A stretch of 64,000 nt of DNA from Halovenus halobia (lineage in GTDB: Archaea; Halobacteriota; Halobacteria; Halobacteriales; Haloarculaceae), in the NCBI RefSeq assembly GCF_051414135.1, contig NZ_JBLKOA010000006.1, positions 62,001 through 126,000 of the forward strand, read 5' to 3'. The notes beneath the pieces are model-generated. The model saw only the letters and a program-made list of their open reading frames with translations, was not told the origin of the DNA and did not search any database. Made by a program: the position numbers and the translations under genes. Every line of letters begins with the position of its first letter. Position 1 is the first letter of the stretch. Shown in pieces: positions 41,977 to 51,240 of this stretch.

Positions 41977-43089
41977 ATGGACCACGAGACGGCCGGCCAG
42001 CGCTCCGAGCAGCTTATCGGCGCAATCAGCGAGGCGGTTATCGCCGACCGGCAGTTTCTCCGCACCACCCTGACTGGAATCCTCGCCCGCGGTCACGTCC
42101 TCCTCGAAGACGTTCCCGGGACCGGAAAGACACTCACAGCACGGAGTTTCGCCACCGCACTCGGACTTTCATTTCAGCGCATCCAGTTCACGCCGGACCT
42201 GCTTCCGGCTGACATCACTGGCTCGAATATCTACAACGACGCCAGCGGCGAGTTCGAGTTCTCGCGGGGCCCAATCTTCGCAAACGTCGTCCTTGCAGAC
42301 GAAATCAACCGCGCTCCACCGAAGACACAGGCTGCGCTGCTGGAAGCGATGGGCGAAAAGCAGGTCACCGTCGACGGCGAGACGTACCCGCTGCCCGACC
42401 CCTTCTTCGTCATCGCCACACAGAACCCGGTCGAACAGGAGGGGACTTTCGGCTTGCCCGAGGCACAGCGTGACCGCTTCATGATCAAGAGCTCACTGGG
42501 CTATCCAGAGGCCGACGGCGAACGCCTGCTGCTCGACCGCCGCGCGGACCGGAGCGAACGGACGCCCTCCATCGAGGCGGTGCTCGACGCCGAACAGGTT
42601 CGACAACTCCAGCAGGTGCCCGAACACGTCGATGTCGACCCCCGCCTCCGGGACTACATTATCGAACTGGGCCGGTGGACGCGCTTCGACGACCGCGTCG
42701 AGGTCGGTATCTCTCCCCGTGGCGTCCAGCGATTGTTCGAGGCCGCCCGCGCCCGTGCCGCCGTCGCCGGCAGAGACTACGTCGTCCCGGACGATATCAA
42801 GGAGATGGCACACCCAGTGTTTGCCCACCGCCTCGTGTTGAACGCCGACGCGAGCGTCCGCGAGATTCAGCCGGCAGATGTCATCGCCGACGCGCTGGGT
42901 AACGTTGCTGTCCCGGCGGTTGAAGAGGGACAGCCAGAACCGACACACGCCGCCGCCAACGGCGGTGCTCCGCAGCCGAACGGTCGCCGTCCCAACGACC
43001 CGGCTAACTCGGGCCAGCGACAGTCTCCACCCTCCCAGCCTGACGCGACCGACCAGTCACAACGCGGTGGTCACTCAGACGACTCTTAG
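41977..43089 (+). CDS. MoxR-family AAA+ ATPase
   Basis: ATPase of 370 residues. Walker A VPGTGKT, Walker B VVLADEINR, sensor ATQNPVEQEGTFGLPEAQ and the lid domain with ISPRGVQRL identify MoxR. The last 60 residues are disordered (Asn/Pro/Gln/Ser rich). MoxR proteins mature cofactor-bearing or surface complexes, usually with DUF58 and von Willebrand A partners, which are absent here. TATA-like CTTTTTGC about 27 bases upstream supports 41977. Confidence 0.91.
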   Translation: MDHETAGQRSEQLIGAISEAVIADRQFLRTTLTGILARGHVLLEDVPGTGKTLTARSFATALGLSFQRIQFTPDLLPADITGSNIYNDASGEFEFSRGPIFANVVLADEINRAPPKTQAALLEAMGEKQVTVDGETYPLPDPFFVIATQNPVEQEGTFGLPEAQRDRFMIKSSLGYPEADGERLLLDRRADRSERTPSIEAVLDAEQVRQLQQVPEHVDVDPRLRDYIIELGRWTRFDDRVEVGISPRGVQRLFEAARARAAVAGRDYVVPDDIKEMAHPVFAHRLVLNADASVREIQPADVIADALGNVAVPAVEEGQPEPTHAAANGGAPQPNGRRPNDPANSGQRQSPPSQPDATDQSQRGGHSDDS

Positions 43090-44150
43090 CGACCATCGGC
43101 GAACTCCTGTGCCGGCAGCGGGCCGTCGTACTCCGGTGGCACGTACGGACACAACGGGTCGCTCGCCAGCGGGTTTCCAGTGTAGGCGTACGCCCGCGAG
43201 CGACTCCCGCCACAGACTGACCGGAACGGGCAGGCCCCACATTTCCCTTCGAGTTCGTCACGGTCACGCAGTCGCTCGAATAGCTCGGACTCCCGATACA
43301 GTTCGACGGGGTTTTGTTCGGTCACGTTGCCGACAGATTCGGGCAGAAAACCCGACGGATACAGCTCCCCAGTATGGCTCACGAACGCGAAGCCATCGCC
43401 AGCAATGACGCCACCACGGCGGTTGTTCTCGGTCGCTCCCTGTGCCAGTACTCGCCGGTACTGTGGGGCTTCAGTCGTCTTCACGGCGAAGTCCTCGTCC
43501 TCGCTGACGGTGCCGAGCCAGGACATCACCTCGTCGGACCGCTCCGGCGAGATGGGGTCGAGCACTCGCCCTCGGCCGAGCGGCACCAGAAAGAACACAC
43601 TCCAGAGCACAGCCTCGAGGTCACCGACGAGCTCTCGTAGCGCCGGCAATCCCTCGACTGTCCGCTGGCAGACGGTGGTGTTGATCTGCAGCGGGAGTCC
43701 AGCGTCATTTGCTGCCTTGGCGGCCCGCATCGTCTGCTCGAAGCTTCCGTCTTCGCCACGGAAGTCGTCGTGGCTTTCGGGGTCAGGACCGTCGATACTC
43801 AGCGCCAAGCGCTTGAGCCCCGCCGCTGACAGCGCCTCGATTTTCTCTCGGGTGAGCGCGTCAGTCCCGCTCGGCGTCAGCGTCATCGAGAGGCCGAGGT
43901 CGGTTCCGTACTCGATTAATTCAACGAGGTCATCACGCTTGCACGGGTCTCCGCCCGAGAGGACGACGAGCTGTCCGGAGCCAAACTCTGTGAGATTATC
44001 GAGCAGTTGTTTCCCCTCGCTCGTCGTCAGTTCGTCCGGGTGGCGATGTGGCTGTGCGTCCGCCCGACAGTGTTCACACGACAGTTCACACGCCTGGGTG
44101 AGTTCCCAGATGAATACGACCGGCCGTTCGCTGGTGTCGATTCCCCGCAT
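43086..44150 (-). CDS. Radical SAM/SPASM protein (TIGR04053-like)
   Basis: Protein of 354 residues. The radical SAM cluster motif is CELSCEHC; GGDPC follows. The C-terminal SPASM region has CGACPFRSVCGG and a last Cys in DPLC, ligands for a second cluster. This resembles the TIGR04053 group, related to enzymes of heme or peptide modification. No precursor peptide or heme gene is adjacent. Convergent with MoxR, stops overlapping. Confidence 0.86.
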   Translation of the reverse strand: MRGIDTSERPVVFIWELTQACELSCEHCRADAQPHRHPDELTTSEGKQLLDNLTEFGSGQLVVLSGGDPCKRDDLVELIEYGTDLGLSMTLTPSGTDALTREKIEALSAAGLKRLALSIDGPDPESHDDFRGEDGSFEQTMRAAKAANDAGLPLQINTTVCQRTVEGLPALRELVGDLEAVLWSVFFLVPLGRGRVLDPISPERSDEVMSWLGTVSEDEDFAVKTTEAPQYRRVLAQGATENNRRGGVIAGDGFAFVSHTGELYPSGFLPESVGNVTEQNPVELYRESELFERLRDRDELEGKCGACPFRSVCGGSRSRAYAYTGNPLASDPLCPYVPPEYDGPLPAQEFADGR

Positions 44151-44302
44151 TACTCTCTCATTTGCACTACCCCGCAAAGACTCTCAACCCCATTCCAACC
44201 GGGCGGAAACAACACCGTTCATGTTCGGCTCGTCCCATTCTTATTCCCAGCCTGTGAGAACACTTCTCCCGTTATTTTGTGGGTCATCACCTATGGATTG
44301 GC

Positions 44303-44935
44303 ATGTCTGGTGTTCGTGCGGAGTTCGTCTTCGAGCAACCCGCGCAGTGCCCTGTCGCGACGAGTTCGGCGGGCGCCGACGACTCACTGCGGGACATCTC
44401 CTGGGCGAGTGAATCCGACGGGACAGTCACAGAACAGTTCAGAACTGCAAGCGAGCCGAGCGAAACAGACGCCGAAGCGGTCTTCGATTACGGAACCCAG
44501 CAGGTCTACGAGTTCGAGCGCGACTACGACGACCCGTGTATCTGTGAGTATATCGAACACGCGCTGGGACCGGTTGCCGACGCTCACGCCGTCGACGGCA
44601 ACCTCCACGTGACGCTTCACGCCAGCGATGTCGACGGACTCCGTGACCTGCTCGGCGACCTTACCGACCAGTTTGGGACTGTTCGTGTCGAGTATCTCGT
44701 TCAGAGCCGAGACAGTGCCGCCGAGTCCAAACTTGTCCCGGTCGACCTGCGACGACTGACCGACCGCCAGCAGGAGGTACTCGATACTGCTCACGAGATG
44801 GGCTACTTCGAGTATCCACGCGAGTCGAACGCCAGCGAGGTGGCCGAGCAACTCGATATCGAACCCTCGACGTTCACCGAACACCTCAACGCCGCCCAGT
44901 CGAAACTGCTCGACGAACTCCTCGCGCGGGGTTAG
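44303..44935 (+). CDS. HTH-10 (Bat-type) transcription regulator
   Basis: Protein of 210 residues with a C-terminal HTH-10 domain (LTDRQQEVLDTAHEMGYFEY, then ASEVAEQLDIEPSTFTEHL). The N-terminal part contains strands and CPV/CICEY cysteines, a possible sensor. A TATA-like TTATTTTG about 28 bases before 44303 supports this start over 44279. Faces the ABC exporter gene tail to tail. Confidence 0.85.
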   Translation: MSGVRAEFVFEQPAQCPVATSSAGADDSLRDISWASESDGTVTEQFRTASEPSETDAEAVFDYGTQQVYEFERDYDDPCICEYIEHALGPVADAHAVDGNLHVTLHASDVDGLRDLLGDLTDQFGTVRVEYLVQSRDSAAESKLVPVDLRRLTDRQQEVLDTAHEMGYFEYPRESNASEVAEQLDIEPSTFTEHLNAAQSKLLDELLARG

Positions 44936-46815
44936 TCGTCGGCCACTGCCGGTTTCTCGTCGACCTGCGCCGCCCACAGGTCCGCGTAGATGCCGCCGCT
45001 CGCCAGCAGTTCATCGTGGCTCCCACGCTGTTCGATTTCGCCGTCATCCATCACGACAATTCGGTCTGCGTCGCTGATCGTCGAGAGCCGGTGTGCAACG
45101 ACCAGCGCCGTCCGGTCCTCGATCAGTCGCGAGAGACTCTCCTGAATTAGTTCCTCTGTCTCGGTGTCGACGTCGCTGGTCGCCTCGTCGAGAATGATAA
45201 TCGCCGGGTCGTTGAGCACGGCGCGGGCGATTGCCAGCCGCTGACGCTGGCCACCCGAGAGCTTGACCCCACGCTCGCCGATCTGGGTTTCGTAGCCATC
45301 GGGCAACTCGCTGATAAACTCGTCGGCGGCAGCCACCTTCGCGGCGTCGAACACAGCGTCGGGGACGGAGCCGTCACGGACCGTTTCGAGCGTTTCGCGG
45401 TCACCGTACGCGATGTTCTCGGCGACAGTCCCCGAGAAGAGATAGGGAGATTGGCCGACAATGGCGATATCATCTCGCAACGCTTGCAGCGCGTACTCGC
45501 GAACATCGACATCGTCGACTCGAACCGCGCCCTCGTTCACGTCGTAGAACCGCGGGACGAGTTTGGTGAGTGTCGACTTGCCGGCCCCGGTTTCGCCAGC
45601 GAAGCCAACCGTCTCGCCGGCCGCAATCGACAGCGACACGTCACGGACGACCGGTTCGCGGTCGCCGTAACTGAAGGTCACGTCCTCGAACTCGACGCGG
45701 CCCACAATCTCATCGGGGTGATGTGGGTCAGCGGGTTCTGTAATCGTCGGCTCCTGGCCGAGCAACCCGAACACTCGCTCGGCGCTGGATTTGGCCTGCT
45801 GGTACTTGTTCGCCGAGCGACCGATCCGGCGCATCGGTGAGTACAGCCGCCGAAGATACAAGAAAAACAACGCGAAGGCACCAGTAGACAGCGCGCCTGG
45901 ATTGCCGAGAATGATGTCCCGGCCACCCACGTACAGCAGCAGGACGAAGACAAGGCCGGTCAGCGCTCGCAGTCCCGCGAAGAAGGCCCGCCGGAGTCGG
46001 AGTGCGCCGACCTGTTCGTCGTGGTACTCCTCGCTGCGGCCGGCGACGCGGTCGTGCTCGAAGGCGTACCGGTCGAACGATTTGATCACGTCGATGCCGC
46101 CGATGTTGTTTTCGAGGCGGGCGTTCAGCCGAGCAACCGTCTCCCGAATTGACTTGTACCGCGGCTCGATCCACGTGAGAAACTTCGCGCTCGCCAGCCC
46201 GATAATCGGGACTGGAATCAACGCGATAGCGGCGAGCTTTGGCGAGTACGACCAGAGGATGATTGCGATTCCCGACACTGTCGCAATGACGCGGATGAAC
46301 TGGCGAAACTCCGTGTTGAGAAAGGACTCCAGGCGGTTGATGTCGCTGTTGAGAATCGAGAGCATTCCGCCGGTCTGGTGTTCGGTAAAGAAATCCATCG
46401 AGAGATGCTGGAGATGGTCGTATGTGTCGTTCCGAAGGTCTCGCTGGACTTTCTGTGCGGCTGACTGCAAGAGGTAGCGTGAGCCAAAGCGACCGACCGA
46501 GCGGAGGAGGTAGGCGATAATCGCGATGATGACCAGTCGTTCGAGGAGGGCAAGTCTGGCGGCCTCTGTCGTGATTTCGCCCGTGGGAAGCAAGCCGGCA
46601 TCAGTCAGGAGTCCGGGGTCGGCGGAGCCGAGTACCACGCGGTCGATTGCGGCCGCAACGACCAGCGCGGGAACCAGTCGGGCGAAGCGGGTGAGGACTG
46701 CGGCGGTCACGCCGACGAGCAGTCGCGGCCAGTACCGCAGCGCGTACCGCAGGAGGTTCACCATCGGGTGACCGTTGACGTTCGTCCGGATATCCTCGAA
46801 GCCACCGTCAGCCAT
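44932..46815 (-). CDS. ABC exporter, fused permease-ATPase (MsbA/MDR type)
   Basis: Half-transporter of 627 residues that should dimerise. Six membrane segments (about 25-330) with the inner-loop motif RDLRNDTYDHLQHLSMDFFT, then ATPase with Walker A GETGAGKST, Q-loop VGQSPYLF, signature LSGGQRQR and Walker B IIILDEATSDVD. Substrate unknown (lipid or drug). Monocistronic; its 5' neighbour is divergent metY. Confidence 0.93.
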   Translation of the reverse strand: MADGGFEDIRTNVNGHPMVNLLRYALRYWPRLLVGVTAAVLTRFARLVPALVVAAAIDRVVLGSADPGLLTDAGLLPTGEITTEAARLALLERLVIIAIIAYLLRSVGRFGSRYLLQSAAQKVQRDLRNDTYDHLQHLSMDFFTEHQTGGMLSILNSDINRLESFLNTEFRQFIRVIATVSGIAIILWSYSPKLAAIALIPVPIIGLASAKFLTWIEPRYKSIRETVARLNARLENNIGGIDVIKSFDRYAFEHDRVAGRSEEYHDEQVGALRLRRAFFAGLRALTGLVFVLLLYVGGRDIILGNPGALSTGAFALFFLYLRRLYSPMRRIGRSANKYQQAKSSAERVFGLLGQEPTITEPADPHHPDEIVGRVEFEDVTFSYGDREPVVRDVSLSIAAGETVGFAGETGAGKSTLTKLVPRFYDVNEGAVRVDDVDVREYALQALRDDIAIVGQSPYLFSGTVAENIAYGDRETLETVRDGSVPDAVFDAAKVAAADEFISELPDGYETQIGERGVKLSGGQRQRLAIARAVLNDPAIIILDEATSDVDTETEELIQESLSRLIEDRTALVVAHRLSTISDADRIVVMDDGEIEQRGSHDELLASGGIYADLWAAQVDEKPAVADD

Positions 46816-46902
46816 GTCCCAGTCTACGCCCGGACACGCCTAACGGTGACGTTTACAGCCCGGGTGGTCCCGAATAATGGGAAGATTCACGTGCTCGCGC
46901 TC

Positions 46903-46910
46903 GGAGGTGA
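46903..46910 (+). promoter_or_regulatory. Strong Shine-Dalgarno of metY
   Basis: GGAGGTGA, complementary to the 16S rRNA tail, ends 5 bases before the ATG at 46916. It decides this start over the in-frame ATG at 46877 and shows a leadered transcript. Confidence 0.75.
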
Positions 46911-46915
46911 CATGT

Positions 46916-48205
46916 ATGAGCGACGACGACTCCATCGAGACGAAAGCACTGCACGTCGGACAGGAACAACCGGATCCAGCAACAGGCGCACGCGCGCCGC
47001 CAATCTACCAGACGACCTCCTACGTCTTCGACGACGCCGAGGACGCTGCCAACCAGTTCTCTCTGAAGAAACCGGGCTACATCTACTCGCGGCTGATGAA
47101 CCCCACAGTCGAGATGCTGCAGGAGCGACTTGCTGCCCTCGAAGGCGGTGTCGGCGCGGTCGCCACCTCCTCGGGTATGGCCGCGCTCAACCTCACTGAT
47201 TTCGTCCTCGCCGACGCCGGCGACAACATCGTCACCGCCTCCTCGCTGTACGGCGGGACCTACACCTACTACACGCACACCCTGCCGAGACAGGGTGTCG
47301 AGGCCCGCTTCGTCGACACGCTGGATTACGAGGCCTACGAGGAAGCTATCGACGAGAACACGAAATACATCCACTGCGAGACCATCGGCAACCCCGCGCT
47401 CGTCACCCCGGACTTCGACCGACTGGCCTCGATTGCCGACGACCACGGCATTCCGCTGTTCGTCGACAACACCTTCGGAACCCCGGCGCTCTGTAACCCA
47501 ATCGACCACGGCGCGAATCTGGTTTGGAACTCGACGACGAAGTGGATTCACGGCTCGGGAACGACCGTCGGCGGCGTCGTCGTCGACGGGGGGAACTTCG
47601 ACTGGAGCGCCCACGCCGAAGACTACCCAGAAATCGCACAGGACAATCCCGCTTATCACGGCGTGAACTTCGCCGACGCGATGGGTGAGCAGGCGTTCAT
47701 GTACACCGCAATCGCTCGCGGCCTCCGTGACCTCGGGAACCAGCAGTCACCCTTCGACGCTTGGCAGACGCTGCAGGGCGTCGAGAGCCTCCCACACCGG
47801 ATGCCCCGACACTGCGAGAACGCGATGGCAGTCGCAGAATACCTCGACGACCACTCCGAGGTCTCGTGGATCAACTACCCCGGCCTGTCGGACCACGAAA
47901 CCCACGGCAACGCGAGCAAGTACCTCGATGGCGGCTACGGCGGCATGATCACCTTCGGCCTCGAAGGTGGCTACGACGCCGGCCGCACACTCTGTAACGA
48001 GGTCGAACTTGCCAGCCTGCTGGCGAATGTCGGCGACGCGAAGACGCTGATTATCCACCCTGCGAGCACGACCCACCAGCAACTCACCGAGGAAGAGCAG
48101 GAAGCGTCGGGAACGACGCCGGATATGGTTCGGCTCTCTGTTGGGCTCGAAGGCACGCAGGACATCATCGACGACCTGGACCAGGCTATCGACAGCGCGA
48201 GCTAA
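46916..48205 (+). CDS. metY: O-acetylhomoserine aminocarboxypropyltransferase (sulfhydrylase)
   Basis: PLP enzyme of 429 residues that forms homocysteine from O-acetylhomoserine and sulfide. PLP lysine in NSTTKWIHGSGT; other marks are YIYSRLMNPTVEMLQERLAA, SSGMAALNL and the C-terminal VGDAKTLIIHPASTTHQQL. The length fits MetY rather than the shorter cystathionine enzymes. No metX is adjacent in the window. Confidence 0.93.
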   Translation: MSDDDSIETKALHVGQEQPDPATGARAPPIYQTTSYVFDDAEDAANQFSLKKPGYIYSRLMNPTVEMLQERLAALEGGVGAVATSSGMAALNLTDFVLADAGDNIVTASSLYGGTYTYYTHTLPRQGVEARFVDTLDYEAYEEAIDENTKYIHCETIGNPALVTPDFDRLASIADDHGIPLFVDNTFGTPALCNPIDHGANLVWNSTTKWIHGSGTTVGGVVVDGGNFDWSAHAEDYPEIAQDNPAYHGVNFADAMGEQAFMYTAIARGLRDLGNQQSPFDAWQTLQGVESLPHRMPRHCENAMAVAEYLDDHSEVSWINYPGLSDHETHGNASKYLDGGYGGMITFGLEGGYDAGRTLCNEVELASLLANVGDAKTLIIHPASTTHQQLTEEEQEASGTTPDMVRLSVGLEGTQDIIDDLDQAIDSAS

Positions 48206-48255
48206 GCCGGCTTCCCCGACGCTTATTTTACCAGCACCGATAGCAGTTGATAGCT

Positions 48256-49227
48256 GTGCCATACTGTACGAACTGCGGCGAGGAGATTACCGACGAGCAG
48301 CGGTACTGTAGCTACTGTGGCGAGCCGGTTGGCGGCGGTGGTCGCCGCAAGCGTGAGGAGGCTCACCCGGAACACGAGCAGACCCAGGAGCCGGCCGCAA
48401 CCGACACGGGCGGGTTCGAGGGCGACCCGCCGCCGGAGGGCTACGAGGACCCGCCGGGCGTCGGCACACCGCGCACACAGCGGTCGGGTGCCCCTGGAAT
48501 GCTCGACCTGTTCGGCACATCCGTCCGAACGATTCTGGGGCTGCCGCTGCTGGTCGCTGGACTGGTGGTCGCGTGGTTTGCCTTCTTCATGTTCGATACG
48601 ACGGGAACCGTCATCCAACTTCCCGGCATTATCCTCTCGGGACTCGTTGGGCTGTTCATCGCCGGCATGATTCACGTCGCCGTCGAGGCCGACCGCGACG
48701 GAGACAACTCGTCGCTCGGTGACCAGATAAGCCGAGTTGGCGGCTCCTTTCTCCCACTGGTTGGTATCTGGGTGGTGTTCGTCCCTGCATTTCTGGTGGG
48801 ATTGGCAGCGCTGTTACTGCCGGGAGTGTACATCGCTGGGCGGCTCTTTCTGGCGTTCCCGGCCTGCGTGCTCGACGGCGAATCTCCTATTGAGAGCCTC
48901 TCGACGAGTTGGGACCTCACGAGCGGCATCAGCCTCAAGCCGTTTGGATTGCTTCTGATTGCGTTCGTCTCGGCGCTCGTGCTCTCGGTTATCTTCTCGA
49001 TCATCGCGCTGAGTCTACTGCTTGCCGGGGGTGCGGACCTCCCGGTCGACCCTGGGACTGCAGCGCCCGAGGCTGCAGACGAACTCGCCGACCAGCCAGA
49101 GTTCCTCATCGCGACGGCGCTCTCTCAGGCGCTCGCCCTGGGCGTCGTCGTCGGTGCTGTCCAGGTGGCGGCAGCCAGACTCTATCTCACCCTGAGATAC
49201 GGCGGCACTGAACCCGAACCGTCGTAA
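48256..49227 (+). CDS. Zinc-ribbon membrane protein of unknown function
   Basis: Protein of 323 residues. The GTG start (PYCTNCGEEITDEQRYCSYC) gives an N-terminal zinc ribbon with two CxxC pairs, then a Pro/Gly-rich linker and about five to six membrane segments from residue 90. A TATA-like GCTTATTTTA centred near 48226 supports 48256 rather than an upstream TTG. Function unknown; such ribbons often mediate protein contacts at the membrane. Confidence 0.8.
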   Translation: MPYCTNCGEEITDEQRYCSYCGEPVGGGGRRKREEAHPEHEQTQEPAATDTGGFEGDPPPEGYEDPPGVGTPRTQRSGAPGMLDLFGTSVRTILGLPLLVAGLVVAWFAFFMFDTTGTVIQLPGIILSGLVGLFIAGMIHVAVEADRDGDNSSLGDQISRVGGSFLPLVGIWVVFVPAFLVGLAALLLPGVYIAGRLFLAFPACVLDGESPIESLSTSWDLTSGISLKPFGLLLIAFVSALVLSVIFSIIALSLLLAGGADLPVDPGTAAPEAADELADQPEFLIATALSQALALGVVVGAVQVAAARLYLTLRYGGTEPEPS

Positions 49228-49296
49228 CCCCGCTGTTGGTTTCTTACGGTGTTGTTACGACCCGAGTGATTTATTATCTTCTGTGATAACTATACG

Positions 49297-50835
49297 TTGG
49301 GATCGACAATTAGCACACCACCCGAAAAAAACAACTCTGAGAGGGGCGTATCCGCTGACAGCTCTGCGTCTGTCGTTTCGCACTTCGACAGTATTATTTC
49401 TGATTCTGAGTCGGTCGTCGGCGGGTTCCAGAGTGATGACGGGTTGGTGCGCATCGCCGAGGGTCAGCGCAAGCCCGTTAACCGGACGGTGCTGACGGCC
49501 GTCACGGACCGCCGGATTCTCGTCACGACCCCGAACACGGACGAGCACGGCGCGGTGCGACTTCCGTACGAGGACATTGCCTCGATCAGTGCTGGCGAGC
49601 CAGTCCTCTCGGTGACAACGACTGAGGGCGTCGGCCTAGAGTGGCACGGGAAACCACTGCCCGCTGGGCTGGCCGCACACCTACACTGGATTGGTGGGAT
49701 TCGGGCGCGGATGCGGACGCTCTCGAACGATGTGGAGCTCGCGGCCGGAACGATACGGACACACGCCGACAATCTCGACTGGGACGACGGATTGGCTGTC
49801 TATCGGGAGAGCCGCGACGAACTCGATGACCTCGCGAACGATGTCTTTCGAACGCCAGTTCCCGAGTCGGCGCTGGCCCCGGAACTGACCGAGACCGAAC
49901 GCACGCTCGAAACTGCACACACCCGACTGTTCATCGAGCGTGGCCGCGACCGACTCGAACTCGCCCGGCAGTTGATCGAGAACGGTGACTACCAGCAGGG
50001 CCGGAAGGTGCTCCGACAGGTCCAGGCCGACCACCAGCGTGCGAGGGGACTTCGCGCGGCCATCGAGCGCGCCGACGCCTTCCAGTTCGGCACGCAGCGC
50101 GACCTCGCCGAAGATATCGAGAGTCTGGGCTGGGAAATCGAGACTGTCGCCGCCGAGCCAATTCGACAGGCCCACGAGGCGAAAATCGCGGGTCAGTCTG
50201 CGGAGGACCCCCGAGAGGCTGTCGAACACTGGGAACAGGCCTTCGAGGGGTACGGCCGCGTACTCACACTCGAATGGGGCAGCGACAAGCGCAACCTTGC
50301 TGGCGGCCCGGAGACAGTTCGCCCTGAACTCGAACATGCCGCGACGCGGTTGACCGACTTGCACAGCAGTCTTGCCGACGACTGCTGGAATGCAGGCGCA
50401 GAGCACCAGGCCGACGGCGAGCAGAAGGCAGCACTGCAGTGTTGTCTCGACGCGCAGCGTCATCTCGAACGCGCACACGAACTCGCCGAGGAGTTTGCGC
50501 CCGACCGTGTCGAAACTATCGCACCGCGACTGGAGACGATGGCCGACGCCGTATTGCGGATGCGCCACGCCGAACCAGCAGCAGAGGACCCGCCCGCTGA
50601 CGCGACACCAGACTCGACGGAGGCGGCTGCCGACGAGGCACCAACGCCTGACGAGGGGCTTCCCTCCGCAGAAGAACTCGCAGAACTCGACACGCACCAC
50701 GAAATCACGCTCGATTCCGAGCCGTTGGGAGTGCAGTCGAGCGAAGACGCCACGCCCCCGGAGCGTGAGGTCAGCGAGGCCGAGGAATCGGACGAGAATG
50801 CGGACTCGGCGGACAATGAGGTTCGGCGACACTGA
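49297..50835 (+). CDS. PH-like domain protein with long helical region
   Basis: Protein of 512 residues, probably TTG start: a TATA-like TTATTATC at about 49271 is some 25 bases upstream. Residues about 50-130 (TVLTAVTDRRILVTTPNTDE, then IASISAGEPVLSVTTT) look like a bacterial PH/bPH unit. Residues 150-420 are helical with TPR-like pairs (LARQLIENGDYQQGRKVLRQ). The tail is acidic and disordered. No membrane segment. Function not recognised. Confidence 0.72.
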   Translation: MGSTISTPPEKNNSERGVSADSSASVVSHFDSIISDSESVVGGFQSDDGLVRIAEGQRKPVNRTVLTAVTDRRILVTTPNTDEHGAVRLPYEDIASISAGEPVLSVTTTEGVGLEWHGKPLPAGLAAHLHWIGGIRARMRTLSNDVELAAGTIRTHADNLDWDDGLAVYRESRDELDDLANDVFRTPVPESALAPELTETERTLETAHTRLFIERGRDRLELARQLIENGDYQQGRKVLRQVQADHQRARGLRAAIERADAFQFGTQRDLAEDIESLGWEIETVAAEPIRQAHEAKIAGQSAEDPREAVEHWEQAFEGYGRVLTLEWGSDKRNLAGGPETVRPELEHAATRLTDLHSSLADDCWNAGAEHQADGEQKAALQCCLDAQRHLERAHELAEEFAPDRVETIAPRLETMADAVLRMRHAEPAAEDPPADATPDSTEAAADEAPTPDEGLPSAEELAELDTHHEITLDSEPLGVQSSEDATPPEREVSEAEESDENADSADNEVRRH

Positions 50836-50890
50836 CTGCGGGTCGGAACCGCGGGATTCACATTGCTGTACGGAGTACCGACATGTGCGT

Positions 50891-50974
50891 GCGAGGGTAG
50901 CCAAGCCTGGAAACGGCGGCGGACTCAAGATCCGCTCCCGTAGGGGTCCATGCGTTCAAATCGCATCCCTCGCA
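50891..50974 (+). tRNA. tRNA-Leu, anticodon CAA
   Basis: A cloverleaf of 84 bases folds with acceptor GCGAGGG/CCCTCGC and discriminator A. The anticodon stem GCGGA/TCCGC encloses loop CTCAAGA, giving CAA (reads UUG). A long variable arm (type II) and the T arm ATGCG-TTCAAAT-CGCAT confirm tRNA-Leu. There is no intron and no encoded CCA. Confidence 0.95.
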
Positions 50975-51117
50975 CTGTGTGGCCTCGCGGCCCCTCGCAA
51001 AACAGTGCAGGAAGATCTGCGAGGTCGGTTCGCCCGACCTCGTTGTGAGCGGGATGCAATCCCGCGAACGGAGCGATCTTCCCTCGCAAATTTCTCTCCC
51101 GGCGAGATGCCGGGGGT
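50972..51117 (+). ncRNA. Structured segment behind tRNA-Leu (three-way junction plus hairpins)
   Basis: Pairings by eye: GCACTGT (50972-50978) with ACAGTGC (51002-51008) around a GGCC-TCGC-GGCC tip; outer helix GGAAGATC (51010-51017) with GATCTTCC (51075-51082) enclosing two hairpins, CGAGGTCGG/CCGACCTCG (51020-51042) and GCGGGA/TCCCGC (51049-51065); then CCCGGC/GCCGGG (51098-51114). The motif CCCTCGCA occurs three times, once as the tRNA 3' end. Could be a small RNA, a processed trailer or a mobile remnant. I know of no family match. Confidence 0.5.
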
Positions 51118-51145
51118 TCTCAGCCGACCAGCGGTTTCTGTGCCA

Positions 51146-51170
51146 ATAACACAAGTTAGACTCGTGTTAT
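51146..51170. promoter_or_regulatory. Inverted repeat upstream of the 56-residue gene
   Basis: Perfect 7-bp dyad ATAACAC (51146-51152) and GTGTTAT (51164-51170) with an 11-base spacer. It lies before a TATA-like TTTATATT (near 51201) and could be an operator. Confidence 0.5.
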
Positions 51171-51240
51171 CTATTCCCAAAGTGCACGAACAATCATTAC
51201 ATTTATATTCACGACCGACAACCAGACAATTACATCCTTC

